This document shows, one piece after another, positions 46,274 through 55,886 of a DNA stretch of 64,000 nucleotides. The translations under genes and the position numbers were made by a program. The notes under the pieces are model-generated. The model searched no databases, was not told the DNA's origin, and worked only from the letters and a program-made list of their open reading frames with translations. The stretch spans positions 3,006,001-3,070,000 of the forward strand of contig NC_135568.1 of NCBI RefSeq assembly GCF_964340395.1. The letters are read 5' to 3'. Source of the DNA: Glandiceps talaboti. Its lineage: Eukaryota; Hemichordata; Enteropneusta; Spengelidae. The stretch's first letter is position 1. Each line of letters starts with the position of its first letter.

Positions 46274-47347
46274 CTACAAGAATGAAAACCTTTTTGTTTG
46301 TTTCTTTGGTTTGATGGTGTGAACTTCAAACATTGCCTCGTTCGATAAATCATCAATGTTCTCTACACGTTTTACAGTAAGATTCTTTCCCTGCATACAT
46401 AGGTAGACATTAGGCATTGTCGCTGACTTGAAAACTGTTCTGTCAGTTCCTGGAGGTGATATTTTGTAGAACACCCGATCGTCAATCCGACGGACATCTT
46501 TTGGTTTAACGCCTTCACTTGTAACACGAGCGTATTGACCGCCAACCCTTGATGTACAACAAGCAATGTAACCTTTACTCGGACCAATGTCCATGATATA
46601 ATTACAAAGAAGTCCGTCTGTTGTTCCAATGCTTTTGTACATGTGAACTTTAACCTCGTGAAATCGTTCTTCCCCTTTCCGAATCGGAGTTGCTGTGACG
46701 TTATCGCCGACCTGTTTTAGACAACAGTCTGTTGCCATGGAATTCGAACATGAAACACTCTTGATAACTGCAGTGTACATCTTTTTATGTTTCAGCATAA
46801 CTTGTTGAGCTCCTACGGAGTCTATGGTGCACGATTTCACACGCTCTTGGAAAATAGGTCTTGATATGCTGATATGAACATCTCCGGACCCATCGTGATG
46901 ACTTGTTGTGTCTTTATTTGATCTCCTAACAATCAGTTCTGTTTCTTCGTCTATCATTCTAAACTGGTGTTTAATCTCGCCAGCTGATAGGCGAGTTAAA
47001 TCTACTCCGTTCAATGTAATCAGTTCATCGCCTTTGCAAAGTCCGAGTTCGTATGCGTAGCTATGAGGCATAATGTCGTATACTGTGTTCCTGCTACCGA
47101 TGATGGTTGCACCGAATTCCATTACTGGAAGAGTCGACAGGTAGAGTGGCACCACTTCTTCAGAAGCTGTAGGCTCGATGTCGACGCCGTCAACATAACT
47201 GTTAGGCTGTGAAATCTGTCTGAGGAATTTCTTAGAACCTGTAAACAGTCTTCCATGTAAATTTGAGTTGTCCTTGACTTTGCTCTTCTCGTTGACAGTT
47301 TCAGCAGAAGTCAGTTTCAATTTGTAAACAGTTGTTTCTTCAGGCAT
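46274..47347 (-). CDS. PDZ plus interleukin-1-like beta-trefoil protein, copy 1
   Basis: One uninterrupted frame of 357 residues with ATG at 47345-47347; the first Met follows a TATA-type promoter closely. No signal peptide. A PDZ domain spans about 64-143 (SYAYELGLCKGDELITLNGVDL is the clearest part). A beta-trefoil-like region spans about 168-347, starting KSCTIDSVGAQQVMLKHKKMY. Near its end, FKSATMPNVYLCM matches the IL-1 family pattern F-x-S-[ASLV]-x2-P-x2-[FYLIV]-[LI]-[SCA]-T except that the final Thr is Met. RVFYKI before it and NEAMFEV after it fall where IL-1 proteins have their last strands. Residues 249-250 (NY region) are an insertion relative to the other copies. The chain ends RFSFL, a class I PDZ ligand. 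An FGF-like trefoil is the main alternative. Confidence 0.8.
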   Translation of the reverse strand: MPEETTVYKLKLTSAETVNEKSKVKDNSNLHGRLFTGSKKFLRQISQPNSYVDGVDIEPTASEEVVPLYLSTLPVMEFGATIIGSRNTVYDIMPHSYAYELGLCKGDELITLNGVDLTRLSAGEIKHQFRMIDEETELIVRRSNKDTTSHHDGSGDVHISISRPIFQERVKSCTIDSVGAQQVMLKHKKMYTAVIKSVSCSNSMATDCCLKQVGDNVTATPIRKGEERFHEVKVHMYKSIGTTDGLLCNYIMDIGPSKGYIACCTSRVGGQYARVTSEGVKPKDVRRIDDRVFYKISPPGTDRTVFKSATMPNVYLCMQGKNLTVKRVENIDDLSNEAMFEVHTIKPKKQTKRFSFL

Positions 47348-47453
47348 TGTCGGTTCCCCTTTACCAAAAACGATGTGTAAGAACCTGTGTCTTGCTGTGA
47401 GCTCAGCAGTGCTAGCAATGTCGATGGTACTTTTCGTCTCGTGTAGTACCTAT

Positions 47454-47459
47454 TTTATA
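47454..47459 (-). promoter_or_regulatory. TATA box of copy 1
   Basis: On the minus strand GTATAAAATA lies about 105 bases upstream of the ATG, which predicts a 5' untranslated region of about 80 bases. The same motif lies at the same distance in copies 2 and 3. Confidence 0.65.
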
Positions 47460-47531
47460 CTACAATGTATGAACTTCCAGGCGATACTATTTTCTGATAG
47501 GTGTATACCACAACGTAATGTTACAGGGTCC

Positions 47532-47585
47532 GGGACTCCCGAGTTCTTCTGTAAACCCCGGATGACTAAAATAGACCTGACGTCG
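47532..47585 (-). promoter_or_regulatory. kappaB-like and CRE-like elements upstream of copy 1
   Basis: The palindromic GGGACTCCC at 47532-47540 resembles an NF-kappaB half-site pair. The adjoining block 47551-47585 (CCCCGGATGACTAAAA, then CTGACGTC) recurs upstream of the otherwise different copy 4 promoter, which argues that it is functional. TGACGTC is an ATF/CREB-type core. Confidence 0.45.
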
Positions 47586-48164
47586 ATGCCATTCACTCGG
47601 TGGTGTCTCTGACCTCTTGTATATGTGTGACCTAGGATGAACTACTCATATACTAATCACATGGTTGGTACATTTATCTAAGTTACAAATGTAGCTAGGG
47701 AAATGCCAGGGTTTGTTCAACCCCCGACTACGAATGAATATTCATACTGCAGACACAATTCATACATACAATATAATGCTGCTTTCTTATGATCTGGGTC
47801 TTGTTTCATCCACGAGGATTACTTTACAGGTATGGGGTCAGGGACATTATGTTGTTGAGGAAAATATGCAATTTCTTGTAGTCAATATCACGAGGGTGGA
47901 CATTATACATTCGGCCATGCACACGCGAGAACTATGTGTCCGACCGACCGACCTTCAAGTTATTGTTCGTATTTGTATAGTGTGGGTGGATGGTGTCTCA
48001 CATGCAATGACATCATACCTGGACTCAACAAATCAGCATGTGTTAAATACTTAATAGTTCTCGGGATTTTCCAAAGTAACACAGTAAGAAAAACGTTCAC
48101 TCGAAATTTCAGCGTAGTATGGAAATGTCCTTGCTCTAAATATAACGTGGCATGTTCCTCTGTG

Positions 48165-48245
48165 TAGTCCTGCTTGCAGACGATACACGGGTTTAGATTA
48201 TTGACATCGGACCCTCACGACTTACTCCGTATGCAAGCAGGACTA
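48165..48245. repeat. Inverted repeat with 14-bp arms
   Basis: TAGTCCTGCTTGCA (48165-48178) and its exact reverse complement (48232-48245) flank about 53 bases. Copies in the next two units carry single substitutions in the right arm. It resembles a very short foldback element that was present before the unit was multiplied. Confidence 0.75.
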
Positions 48246-48689
48246 GCCTACGTGAGTCACCTTTTTTTCTCAAAATACACCATTACGAAAATATTTGTAA
48301 ATATATTTACGTGTTTGTGTTTTGCTTTGAAGACGTAATCCCCAGGAATTATCATAATTTTAGTATGGTTACCTGTGTGCATGCTACTACAACTCTGACG
48401 TCGCCATGCGTTTTCTGAGGGGCATCCAACAATTAGTGTATTAGTCTGTGTTTATGTAGTTGACCTAAATACTCTGGTAGTGGTACCAATCTCATTGCTA
48501 CTATAGCTAGTGATGATAAGTAATTCAGCTTGAGTTTCAGGAAATGAATAATGGTTGAAATAAATTTTACAAAGAAAACTCAACTCAAATCCCATACAGA
48601 GCTAGTCTGGATGCCAACGTGCCAACCTTTGTTTTGTAATGTAAGTTATGTGTTAGGCTGTATATTGTTGTCTTTGTGTTTTCTGCCTT

Positions 48690-48892
48690 TTGATGTGATG
48701 TGATATGTGATGTGATGTGATGTGATGTGATGTGTTGAGTTCTTGTGTTGTGTTGTGTTGTGTTGTGTTGTGTTGTGTTGTGTTTTCTTGTGTTTTCTTG
48801 TGCCGTGTTGTGTTGTGTTGCTTTGTTTTGTGCTGTGTTGTGTTGTTCTGTTCTGTTATGTTATGTTATGTTGTGTTTTGTTTTGTTGTGTA
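48690..48892. repeat. (TGTGATG)n / (TGTTG)n array, unit 1
   Basis: Tandem TGATG and then TGTTG pentamers. Homologous arrays at 51900-52091 and 55101-55277 differ in repeat number. Confidence 0.92.
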
Positions 48893-48959
48893 GACTTGTA
48901 GACATGTAAATGAATTAAAATGACACAAAAATCCTATATTCTTCAAATATGTTCACATT

Positions 48960-49498
48960 TTTATTCGAATCATCTCCAACGATTAACTACTATGCTACAG
49001 AAAAAAATACAATATCTCGGGTTTCTTGCTAAAAATAACTTATCAGAGCAAATAAAACAATTATACTCATCTAGTGACATTTAAAAGTCTTCAGATGTAA
49101 AGAAATTTCCACTCTTTTTAGATATCAAAGGAACTTTTCTCTGTAAACTTAAGGTAAATATAAATGTGACTAAATAAAAATTAATATATAAAACTATCTT
49201 TTTAAGTTATAATATTTAAAAATACAAACATGTTAAACTCTACATGAGTACTGAGTACTCTAGAATAAATTATAAACCCAATTTGGGCAACTTAGAACAA
49301 CTTTTATCAAAACGGTGTCTTAAATTAAAATGGTTAGACTACACATACGAACCGTTTGATAAAGTTGTTCTATCGATGCATAGCATCAACTGCTAGCAGA
49401 CAAAATATTTTAAATCCTATCCTCACAGAGGACATACTTTGTCTGGAACTAAGAAATTAAGGCACATACTATGTCTGGTCTAGTGAGAGTTAGTCTTT
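48960..49498 (-). other. 3' untranslated region of copy 2 (shared type)
   Basis: On the minus strand the sequence from the stop to AATAAA at 48960-48965 is nearly identical to the 3' flanks of copies 3 and 4, and differs from that of copy 1. The length is about 540 bases. Confidence 0.6.
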
Positions 49499-50566
49499 CT
49501 ACAAAAATGAAAACCTTTTTGTTTGTTTCTTTGGTTTGATGGTGTGAACTTCAAACATTGCCTCGTTCGATAAATCATCAATGTTCTCTACACGTTTTAC
49601 AGTAAGATTCTTTCCCTGCATACATAGGTAGACATTAGGCATTGTCGCTGACTTGAAAACTGTTCTGTCAGTTCCTGGAGGTGATATTTTGTAGAACACC
49701 CGGTCGTCAATCCGACGGACATCTTTTGGTTTAACGCCTTCACTTGTAACACGAACGTATTGACCGCCAACCCTTGATTTACAACAAGTAATGTAACCTT
49801 TACTGGGACCAATGTCCATGATACAAGGAAGTCCGTCTGTTGTTCCAATGCTTTTATACATGTGAACTTTAACCTCGTGAAATCGTTCTTCCCCTTTGCG
49901 AATCGGAGTTGCTGTGACGTTATCGCCGACCTGTTTTAGACAACAGTCTGTTGCCATGGAATTCGAACATGAAACACTTTTGATAACTGCAGTGTACATC
50001 TTTTTATGTTTCAGCATAACTTGTTGAGCTCCTACGGAGTCTATGGTGCACGATTTCACACGCTCTTGGAAAATAGGTCTTGATATGCTGATATGAACAT
50101 CTCCGGACCCATCGTGATGACTTGTTGTGTCTTTATTTGATCTCCTAACAATCAGTTCTGTTTCTTCGTCTATCATTCTAAACTGGTGTTTAATCTCGCC
50201 AGCTGATAGGCGAGTTAAATCTACTCCGTTCAATGTAATCAGTTCATCGCCTTTGCAAAGTCCGAGTTCGTATGCGTAGCTATGAGGCATAATGTCGTAT
50301 ACCGTGTTCCTGCTACCGATGATGGTTGCACCGAATGCCATTACTGGAAGAGTCGACAGGTAGAGTGGCACCACTTCTTCAGAAGCTGTAGGCTCGATGT
50401 CGACGCCGTCAACATAACTGTTAGGCTGTGAAATCTGTCTGAGGAATTTCTTAGAACCTGTAAACAGTCTTCCATGTAAATTTGAGTTGTCCTTGACTTT
50501 GCTCTTCTCGTTGACAGTTTCAGCAGAAGTCAGTTTCAATTTGTAAACAGTTGTTTCTTCAGGCAT
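49499..50566 (-). CDS. PDZ plus interleukin-1-like beta-trefoil protein, copy 2
   Basis: A single-exon frame of 355 residues, ATG at 50564-50566, same domain order as copy 1. The N-terminal part is almost identical to copy 1 (one clear change, MAFGA for MEFGA in the PDZ loop). The C-terminal part follows copy 4 instead (LPCIMDIG, ITCCKSR, QYVRV). The IL-1-type motif FKSATMPNVYLCM and the C-terminal RFSFL are intact. All four copies are open, so there is no sign of pseudogene decay. Confidence 0.8.
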   Translation of the reverse strand: MPEETTVYKLKLTSAETVNEKSKVKDNSNLHGRLFTGSKKFLRQISQPNSYVDGVDIEPTASEEVVPLYLSTLPVMAFGATIIGSRNTVYDIMPHSYAYELGLCKGDELITLNGVDLTRLSAGEIKHQFRMIDEETELIVRRSNKDTTSHHDGSGDVHISISRPIFQERVKSCTIDSVGAQQVMLKHKKMYTAVIKSVSCSNSMATDCCLKQVGDNVTATPIRKGEERFHEVKVHMYKSIGTTDGLPCIMDIGPSKGYITCCKSRVGGQYVRVTSEGVKPKDVRRIDDRVFYKISPPGTDRTVFKSATMPNVYLCMQGKNLTVKRVENIDDLSNEAMFEVHTIKPKKQTKRFSFL

Positions 50567-50669
50567 TGTCAGTTCCCCTTTACCAAAAACGATGTGTAAG
50601 AACCTGTGTCTTGCTGTGAGCTCAGCAGTGCTAGCAATGTCGATGGTACTTTTCGTCTCGTGTAGTACC

Positions 50670-50804
50670 TATTTTATACTACAATGTATGAACTTCCAGG
50701 CGATACTATTTTCTGATAGGTGTATACCACAACGTAATGTTAAAGGGTCCGGGACTCCCGAGTTCTTCTGTAAACCCCGGATGACAAAAATAGACCTGAC
50801 GTCG
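50670..50804 (-). promoter_or_regulatory. Promoter of copy 2: TATA, kappaB-like and CRE-like elements
   Basis: The TATA box (minus strand) is at 50673-50678, GGGACTCCC at 50751-50759, and the CCCCGGATGAC...CTGACGTC block follows it. Order and spacing match copy 1. Confidence 0.45.
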
Positions 50805-50819
50805 GCGCCATTCACACGT

Positions 50820-52699
50820 TGGTGTCTCTGACCTCTTGTATATGTGTGACCTAGGATGAACTACTCATATACTAATCACATGGTTGGTACATTTATCTAA
50901 GTTACAAATGTAGCTAGGGAAATGCCAGGGTTTGTTCAGCCCCCGACTACGAATGAATAGTGCAGACACAATTCATACATACAATATCATGCTGCTTTCT
51001 TATGATCTGGGTCTTGTTTCATCCACGAGGATTACTTTACAGGTATGGGGTCAGGGGCATTATGTTGTTGAGGAAAATATGCAATTTCTTGTAGTCAATA
51101 TCACGAGGGTGGACATTATACATTCGGCCATGCACACGCGAGAACTATGTGTCCGACCGACCGACCTTCAAGTTATTGTTCGTATTTGTATAGTGTGGGT
51201 GGATGGTGTCTCACATGCAATGACATCATACCTGAACTCAACAAATCAACATGTGTTAAATACTTAATAGTTCTAGGGATTTTCCAAAGTAACACAGTAA
51301 GAAAAACGTTCACTCGAAATTTCAGCGTAGGATGGAAATGTCCTTGCTCTAAATATAACGTGGCATGTTCCTCTGTGTAGTCCTGCTTGCAGACGATACA
51401 CGGGTTTAGATTACTGACATCGGACCCTCACGACTTACTCCGTATGCAAGCATGACTAGCCTACGTGAGTCACCTTTTTTTCTCAAAATACACCATTACG
51501 AACATATTTGTAAATATATTTACGTATTTGTGTTTTCCTTTGAAGACATAATCCTCAGAAATTATTATAATTTTAGTATGGTTACCTGTGTGCATGCTAC
51601 TACAACTCTGACATCGCCATGCGTTTTCTGAGGGGCATCCAACAATTAGTGTATTCTGTGTTTATGTAGTTGACCTAAATACTCTGGTAGTGGTACCAAT
51701 CTCATTGCTACTATAGCTAGTGATGATAAGTAATTCAGCTTGAGTTTCAGGAAATGAATAATGGTTGAAATAAATTTTACAAAGAAAACTCAACTCAAAT
51801 CCCATACAGAGCTAGTCTGGATGCCAACGTGCCAACCTTTGTTTTATAATGCAAGTTATGTGTTAGGCTGTATATTGTTGTCTTTGTGTTTTCTGCCCTT
51901 TGATGTGATGTGATATGTGATGTGATGTGATGTGATGTGATGTGATGTGTTGAGTTCTTGTGTTGTGTTGTGTTGTGTTGTGTTGTGTTTTCTTGTGTTT
52001 TCTTGTGCCGTGTTGTGTTGTGTTGTGTTGTGTTGTGCTGTGTTGTGTTGTTCTGTTATGTTATGTTATGTTGTGTTTTATTTTGTTGTGTAGACTTGTA
52101 GACATGTAAATGAATTAAAATGACACAAAAATCCTATATTCTTCAAATATGTTCACATTTTTATTCGAATCATCTCCAACGATTAACTACTATGCTACAG
52201 AAAAAAAAAACAATATCTCGGGTTTCTTGCTAAAAATAACTTATCAGAGCAAATAAAGCAATTATACTCATCTAGTGACATTTAAAAGTCTTCAGATGTA
52301 AAGAAATTTCCACTCTTTTTAGATATCAAAGGAACTTTTCTCTGTAAACTTAAGGTAAATATAAATATGACTAAATAAAAATTAATATATAAAACTATTT
52401 TTTTAAATTATAATATTTAAAAATACAAACATATTAAACTCTACATGAGTACTGAGTACTCTAGAATAAACTATAAACCCAATTTGGGCAACTTAGAACA
52501 ACTTTAATTAAAACAGTGTCTTAAATTAAAATGGTTAGACTACACATACGAACCGTTTGATAAAGTTGTTCTATCGATGCATAGCATCAACTGCTAGCAG
52601 ACAAAATATTTTAAATCCTATCCTCACAGAGGACATACTTTGTCTGGAACTAAGAAATTAAGGCACATACTATGCCCGGTCTAGTGAGAGTTAGTCTTT
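50820..52699. other. Intergenic part of tandem unit 2-3
   Basis: Near-identical to the first intergenic unit. It contains the inverted-repeat relic (about 51380-51460), the pentamer array at 51900-52091 and the 3' untranslated region of copy 3 (from about 52160). No additional gene. Confidence 0.7.
51900..52091. repeat. (TGTGATG)n / (TGTTG)n array, unit 2
   Basis: Same composition as the array at 48690-48892 with different unit numbers. Confidence 0.92.
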
Positions 52700-53767
52700 C
52701 TACAAGAATGAAAACCTTTTTGTTTGTTTCTTTGGTTTGATGGTGTGAACTTCAAACATTGCCTCGTTCGATAAATCATCAATGTTCTCTACACGTTTTA
52801 CAGTAAGATTCTTTCCCTGCATACATAGGTAGACATTAGGCATTGTCGCTGACTTGAAAACTGTTCTGTCAGTTCCTGGAGGTGACATTTTGTAGAACAC
52901 CCGATCGTCAATCCGACGGACATCTTTTGGTTTAACGCCTTCACTTGTAACACGAACGTATTGACCGTTAACCCTTGATTTACAACAAGTAATGTAACCT
53001 TTACTCGGACCAATGTCCATGATACAAGGAAGTCCGTCTGTTGCCCCAATGCTTTTATACATGTGAACTTTAACCTCGTGAAATCGTTCTTCCCCATTTC
53101 GTATCGGAGTTGCTGTGACGTTGTCGCCGACATGTTTTAGACAACAGTCTGTTGCCATGGAATTCGAACATGAAACACTTTTGATAAAAGCAGTGTACAC
53201 CTTCTTATGTTTCAGCATAACTTGTTGAGCTCCTACGGAGTCTATAGTGCACGATTTCACACGCTCTTGGAAAATAGGTCTTGATATGCTAATATGAACA
53301 TCTCCGGACCCATCGTGATGACTTATTGTGTCTTTATTTGATCTCCTAACAATCAGTTCTGTTTCTTCGTCTATCATTCTAAACTGGTGTTTAATCTCGC
53401 CAGCTGATAGGCGAGTTAAATCTACTCCGTTCAATGTAATCAGTTCATCGCCTTTGCAAAGTCCGAGTTCGTATGCGTAGCTATGAGGCATAATGTCGTA
53501 TACCGTGTTCCTGCTACCGATGATGGTTGCACCGAATGCCATTACTGGAAGAGTCGACAGGTAGAGTGGCACCACTTCTTCAGAAGCTGTAGGCTCGATG
53601 TCGACGCCGTCAACATAACTGTTAGGCTGTGAAATCTGTCTGAGGAATTTCTTAGAACCTGTAAACAGTCTTCCATGTAAATTTGAGTTGTCCTTGACTT
53701 TGCTCTTCTCGTTGACAGTTTCAGCAGAAGTCAGTTTCAATTTGTAAACAGTTGTTTCTTCAGGCAT
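52700..53767 (-). CDS. PDZ plus interleukin-1-like beta-trefoil protein, copy 3
   Basis: A single-exon frame of 355 residues, ATG at 53765-53767. It is closest to copy 2. Private changes include KVYTAFIKS for KMYTAVIKS in the first trefoil strands, KHVGDN for KQVGDN, RVNGQYV for RVGGQYV and YKMSPPG for YKISPPG. It shares GATDG and PIRNGEE with copy 4. Private changes cluster in the trefoil, not the PDZ domain. The end RFSFL is kept. Confidence 0.8.
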   Translation of the reverse strand: MPEETTVYKLKLTSAETVNEKSKVKDNSNLHGRLFTGSKKFLRQISQPNSYVDGVDIEPTASEEVVPLYLSTLPVMAFGATIIGSRNTVYDIMPHSYAYELGLCKGDELITLNGVDLTRLSAGEIKHQFRMIDEETELIVRRSNKDTISHHDGSGDVHISISRPIFQERVKSCTIDSVGAQQVMLKHKKVYTAFIKSVSCSNSMATDCCLKHVGDNVTATPIRNGEERFHEVKVHMYKSIGATDGLPCIMDIGPSKGYITCCKSRVNGQYVRVTSEGVKPKDVRRIDDRVFYKMSPPGTDRTVFKSATMPNVYLCMQGKNLTVKRVENIDDLSNEAMFEVHTIKPKKQTKRFSFL

Positions 53768-53869
53768 TGTCAGTTCCCCTTTACCAAAAACGATGTGTAA
53801 GAACCTGTGTCTTGCTGTGAGCTCAGCAGTGCTAGCAATGTCGATGGTACTTTTCGTCTCGTGTAGTAC

Positions 53870-54010
53870 CTATTTTATACTACAATGTATGAACTTCCAG
53901 GCGATACTATTTTCTGATAGGTGTATACCACAACGTAATGTTAAAGGGTCCGGGACTCCCGAGTTCTTCTGTAAACCCCGGATGACTAAAATAGACCTGA
54001 CGCCGGCGCC
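53870..54010 (-). promoter_or_regulatory. Promoter of copy 3: TATA and kappaB-like elements, CRE-like core altered
   Basis: The TATA box is at 53874-53879 and GGGACTCCC at 53952-53960. The CRE-like core reads TGACGCC instead of TGACGTC, so this copy may respond differently. Confidence 0.45.
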
Positions 54011-54019
54011 ATTCACACG

Positions 54020-55886
54020 TTGGTGTCTCTGACCTCTTGTATATGTGTGACCTAGGATGAACTACTCATATACTAATCACATGGTTGGTACATTTATCTA
54101 AGTTACAAATGTAGCTAGGGAAATGCCAGGGTTTGTTCAGCCCCCGACTACGAATGAATAGTGCAGACACAATTCATACATACAATATCATGCTGCTTTC
54201 TTATGATCTGGGTCTTGTTTCATCCACGAGGATTACTTTACAGGTATGGGGTCAGGGGCATTATGTTGTTGAGGAAAATATGCAATTTCTTGTAGTCAAT
54301 ATCACGAGGGTGGACATTATACATTCGGCCATGCACACGCGAGAACTATGTGTCCGACCGACCGACCTTCAACTTATTGTTCGTATTTGTATAGTGTGGG
54401 TGGATGGTGTCTCACATGCAATGACATCATACCTGGACTCAACAAATCAACATGTGTTAAATACTTAATAGTTCTCGGGATTTTCCAAAGTAACACAGTA
54501 AGAAAAACGTTCACTCGAAATTTCAGCGTAGGATGGAAATGTCCTTGCTCTAAATATAACGTGGCATGTTCCTCTGTGTAGTCCTGCTTGCAGACGATAC
54601 ACGGGTTTAGATTACTGACATCGGACCCTCACGACTTATTCCGTATGCAAGCAGAACTAGCCTACGTGAGACACCTTTTTTTCTCAAATTACACCATTAC
54701 GAAAATATTTGTAAATATATTTACGTATTTGTGTTTTCCTTTGAAGACATAATCCTCAGAAATTATTATAATTTTAGTATGGTTACCTGTGTGCATGCTA
54801 CTACAACTCTGACATCGCCATGCGTTTTCTGAGGGGCATCCAACAATTAGTGTATTCTGTGTTTATGTAGTTGACCTAAATACTCTGGTAGTGGTACCAA
54901 TCTCATTGCTACTATAGCTAGTGATGATAAGTAATTCAGCTTGAGTTTCAGGAAATGAATAATGGTTGAAATAAATTTTACAAAGAAAACTCAACTCAAA
55001 TCCCATACAGAGCTAGTCTGGATGCCAACGTGCCAACCTTTGTTTTGTAATGTAAGTTATGTGTTAGGCTGTATATTGTTGTCTTTGTGTTTTCTGCCTT
55101 TTGATGTGATGTGATATGTGATGTGATGTGATGTGATGTGTTGAGTTCTTGTGTTGTGTTGTGTTGTGTTGTGTTTTCTTGTGTTTTCTTGTGCCGTGTT
55201 GTGTTGTGTTGTTTTGTTTTGTGCTGTGTTGTGTTGTTCTGTTCTGTTATGTTATGTTGTGTTTTGTTTTGTTGTGTAGACTTGTAGACATGTAAATGAA
55301 TTAAAATGACACAAAAATCCTATATTCTTCAAATATGTTCACATTTTTATTCGAATCATCTCCAACGATTAAGTACTATGCTACAGAAAAAAAATACAAT
55401 ATCTCGGGTTTCTTGCTAAAAATAACTTATCAGAGCAAATAAAACAATTATACTCATCTAGTGACATTTAAAAGTCTTCAGATGTAAAGAAATTTCCACT
55501 CTTTTTAGATATCAAAGGAACTTTTCTCTGTAAACTTAAGGTAAATATAAATATGACTAAATAAAAATTAATATATAAAACTATTTTTTTAAATTATAGT
55601 ATTTAAAAATACAAACATATTAAACTCTACATGAGTACTGAGTACTCTAGAATAAATTATAAACCCAATTTGGGCAACTTAGAACAACTTTTATCAAAAC
55701 AGTGTCTTAAATTAAAATGGTTAGACTACACATACGAACTGTTTGATAAAGTTGTTCTATCGATGCATAGCATCAACTGCTAGCAGACAAAATATTTTCA
55801 ATGATATCCTCACAGAGGACATACTTTGTCTGGAACTAAGAAATTAAGGCACATACTATGCCTGGTCTAGTGAGAGTTAAGTCTTT
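54020..55886. other. Intergenic part of tandem unit 3-4
   Basis: Third copy of the intergenic unit. It contains the inverted-repeat relic, the pentamer array at 55101-55277 and the 3' untranslated region of copy 4 (from about 55340). No additional gene. Confidence 0.7.
55101..55277. repeat. (TGTGATG)n / (TGTTG)n array, unit 3
   Basis: Third and shortest copy of the pentamer array. Confidence 0.92.

Larger units (their letters stand above)
47600..49498. other. Intergenic part of tandem unit 1-2
   Basis: This stretch holds the upstream flank of copy 1, an inverted repeat at 48165-48245, a TGTGATG/TGTTG array at 48690-48892 and the 3' untranslated region of copy 2. Small plus-strand frames (for example 47713-48054) recur in each unit only because the whole unit is duplicated; they show no family resemblance. 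Confidence 0.7.

Noticed and set aside
47373-48167. Plus-strand frames (79, 113 and 77 residues) that recur beside each PDZ/IL-1-like gene
   Set aside because: They are preserved only because the whole unit was duplicated recently; they overlap the promoter and 5' region of the minus-strand genes and show no domain. Copies 50592-51380 and 53793-54581 are treated alike.
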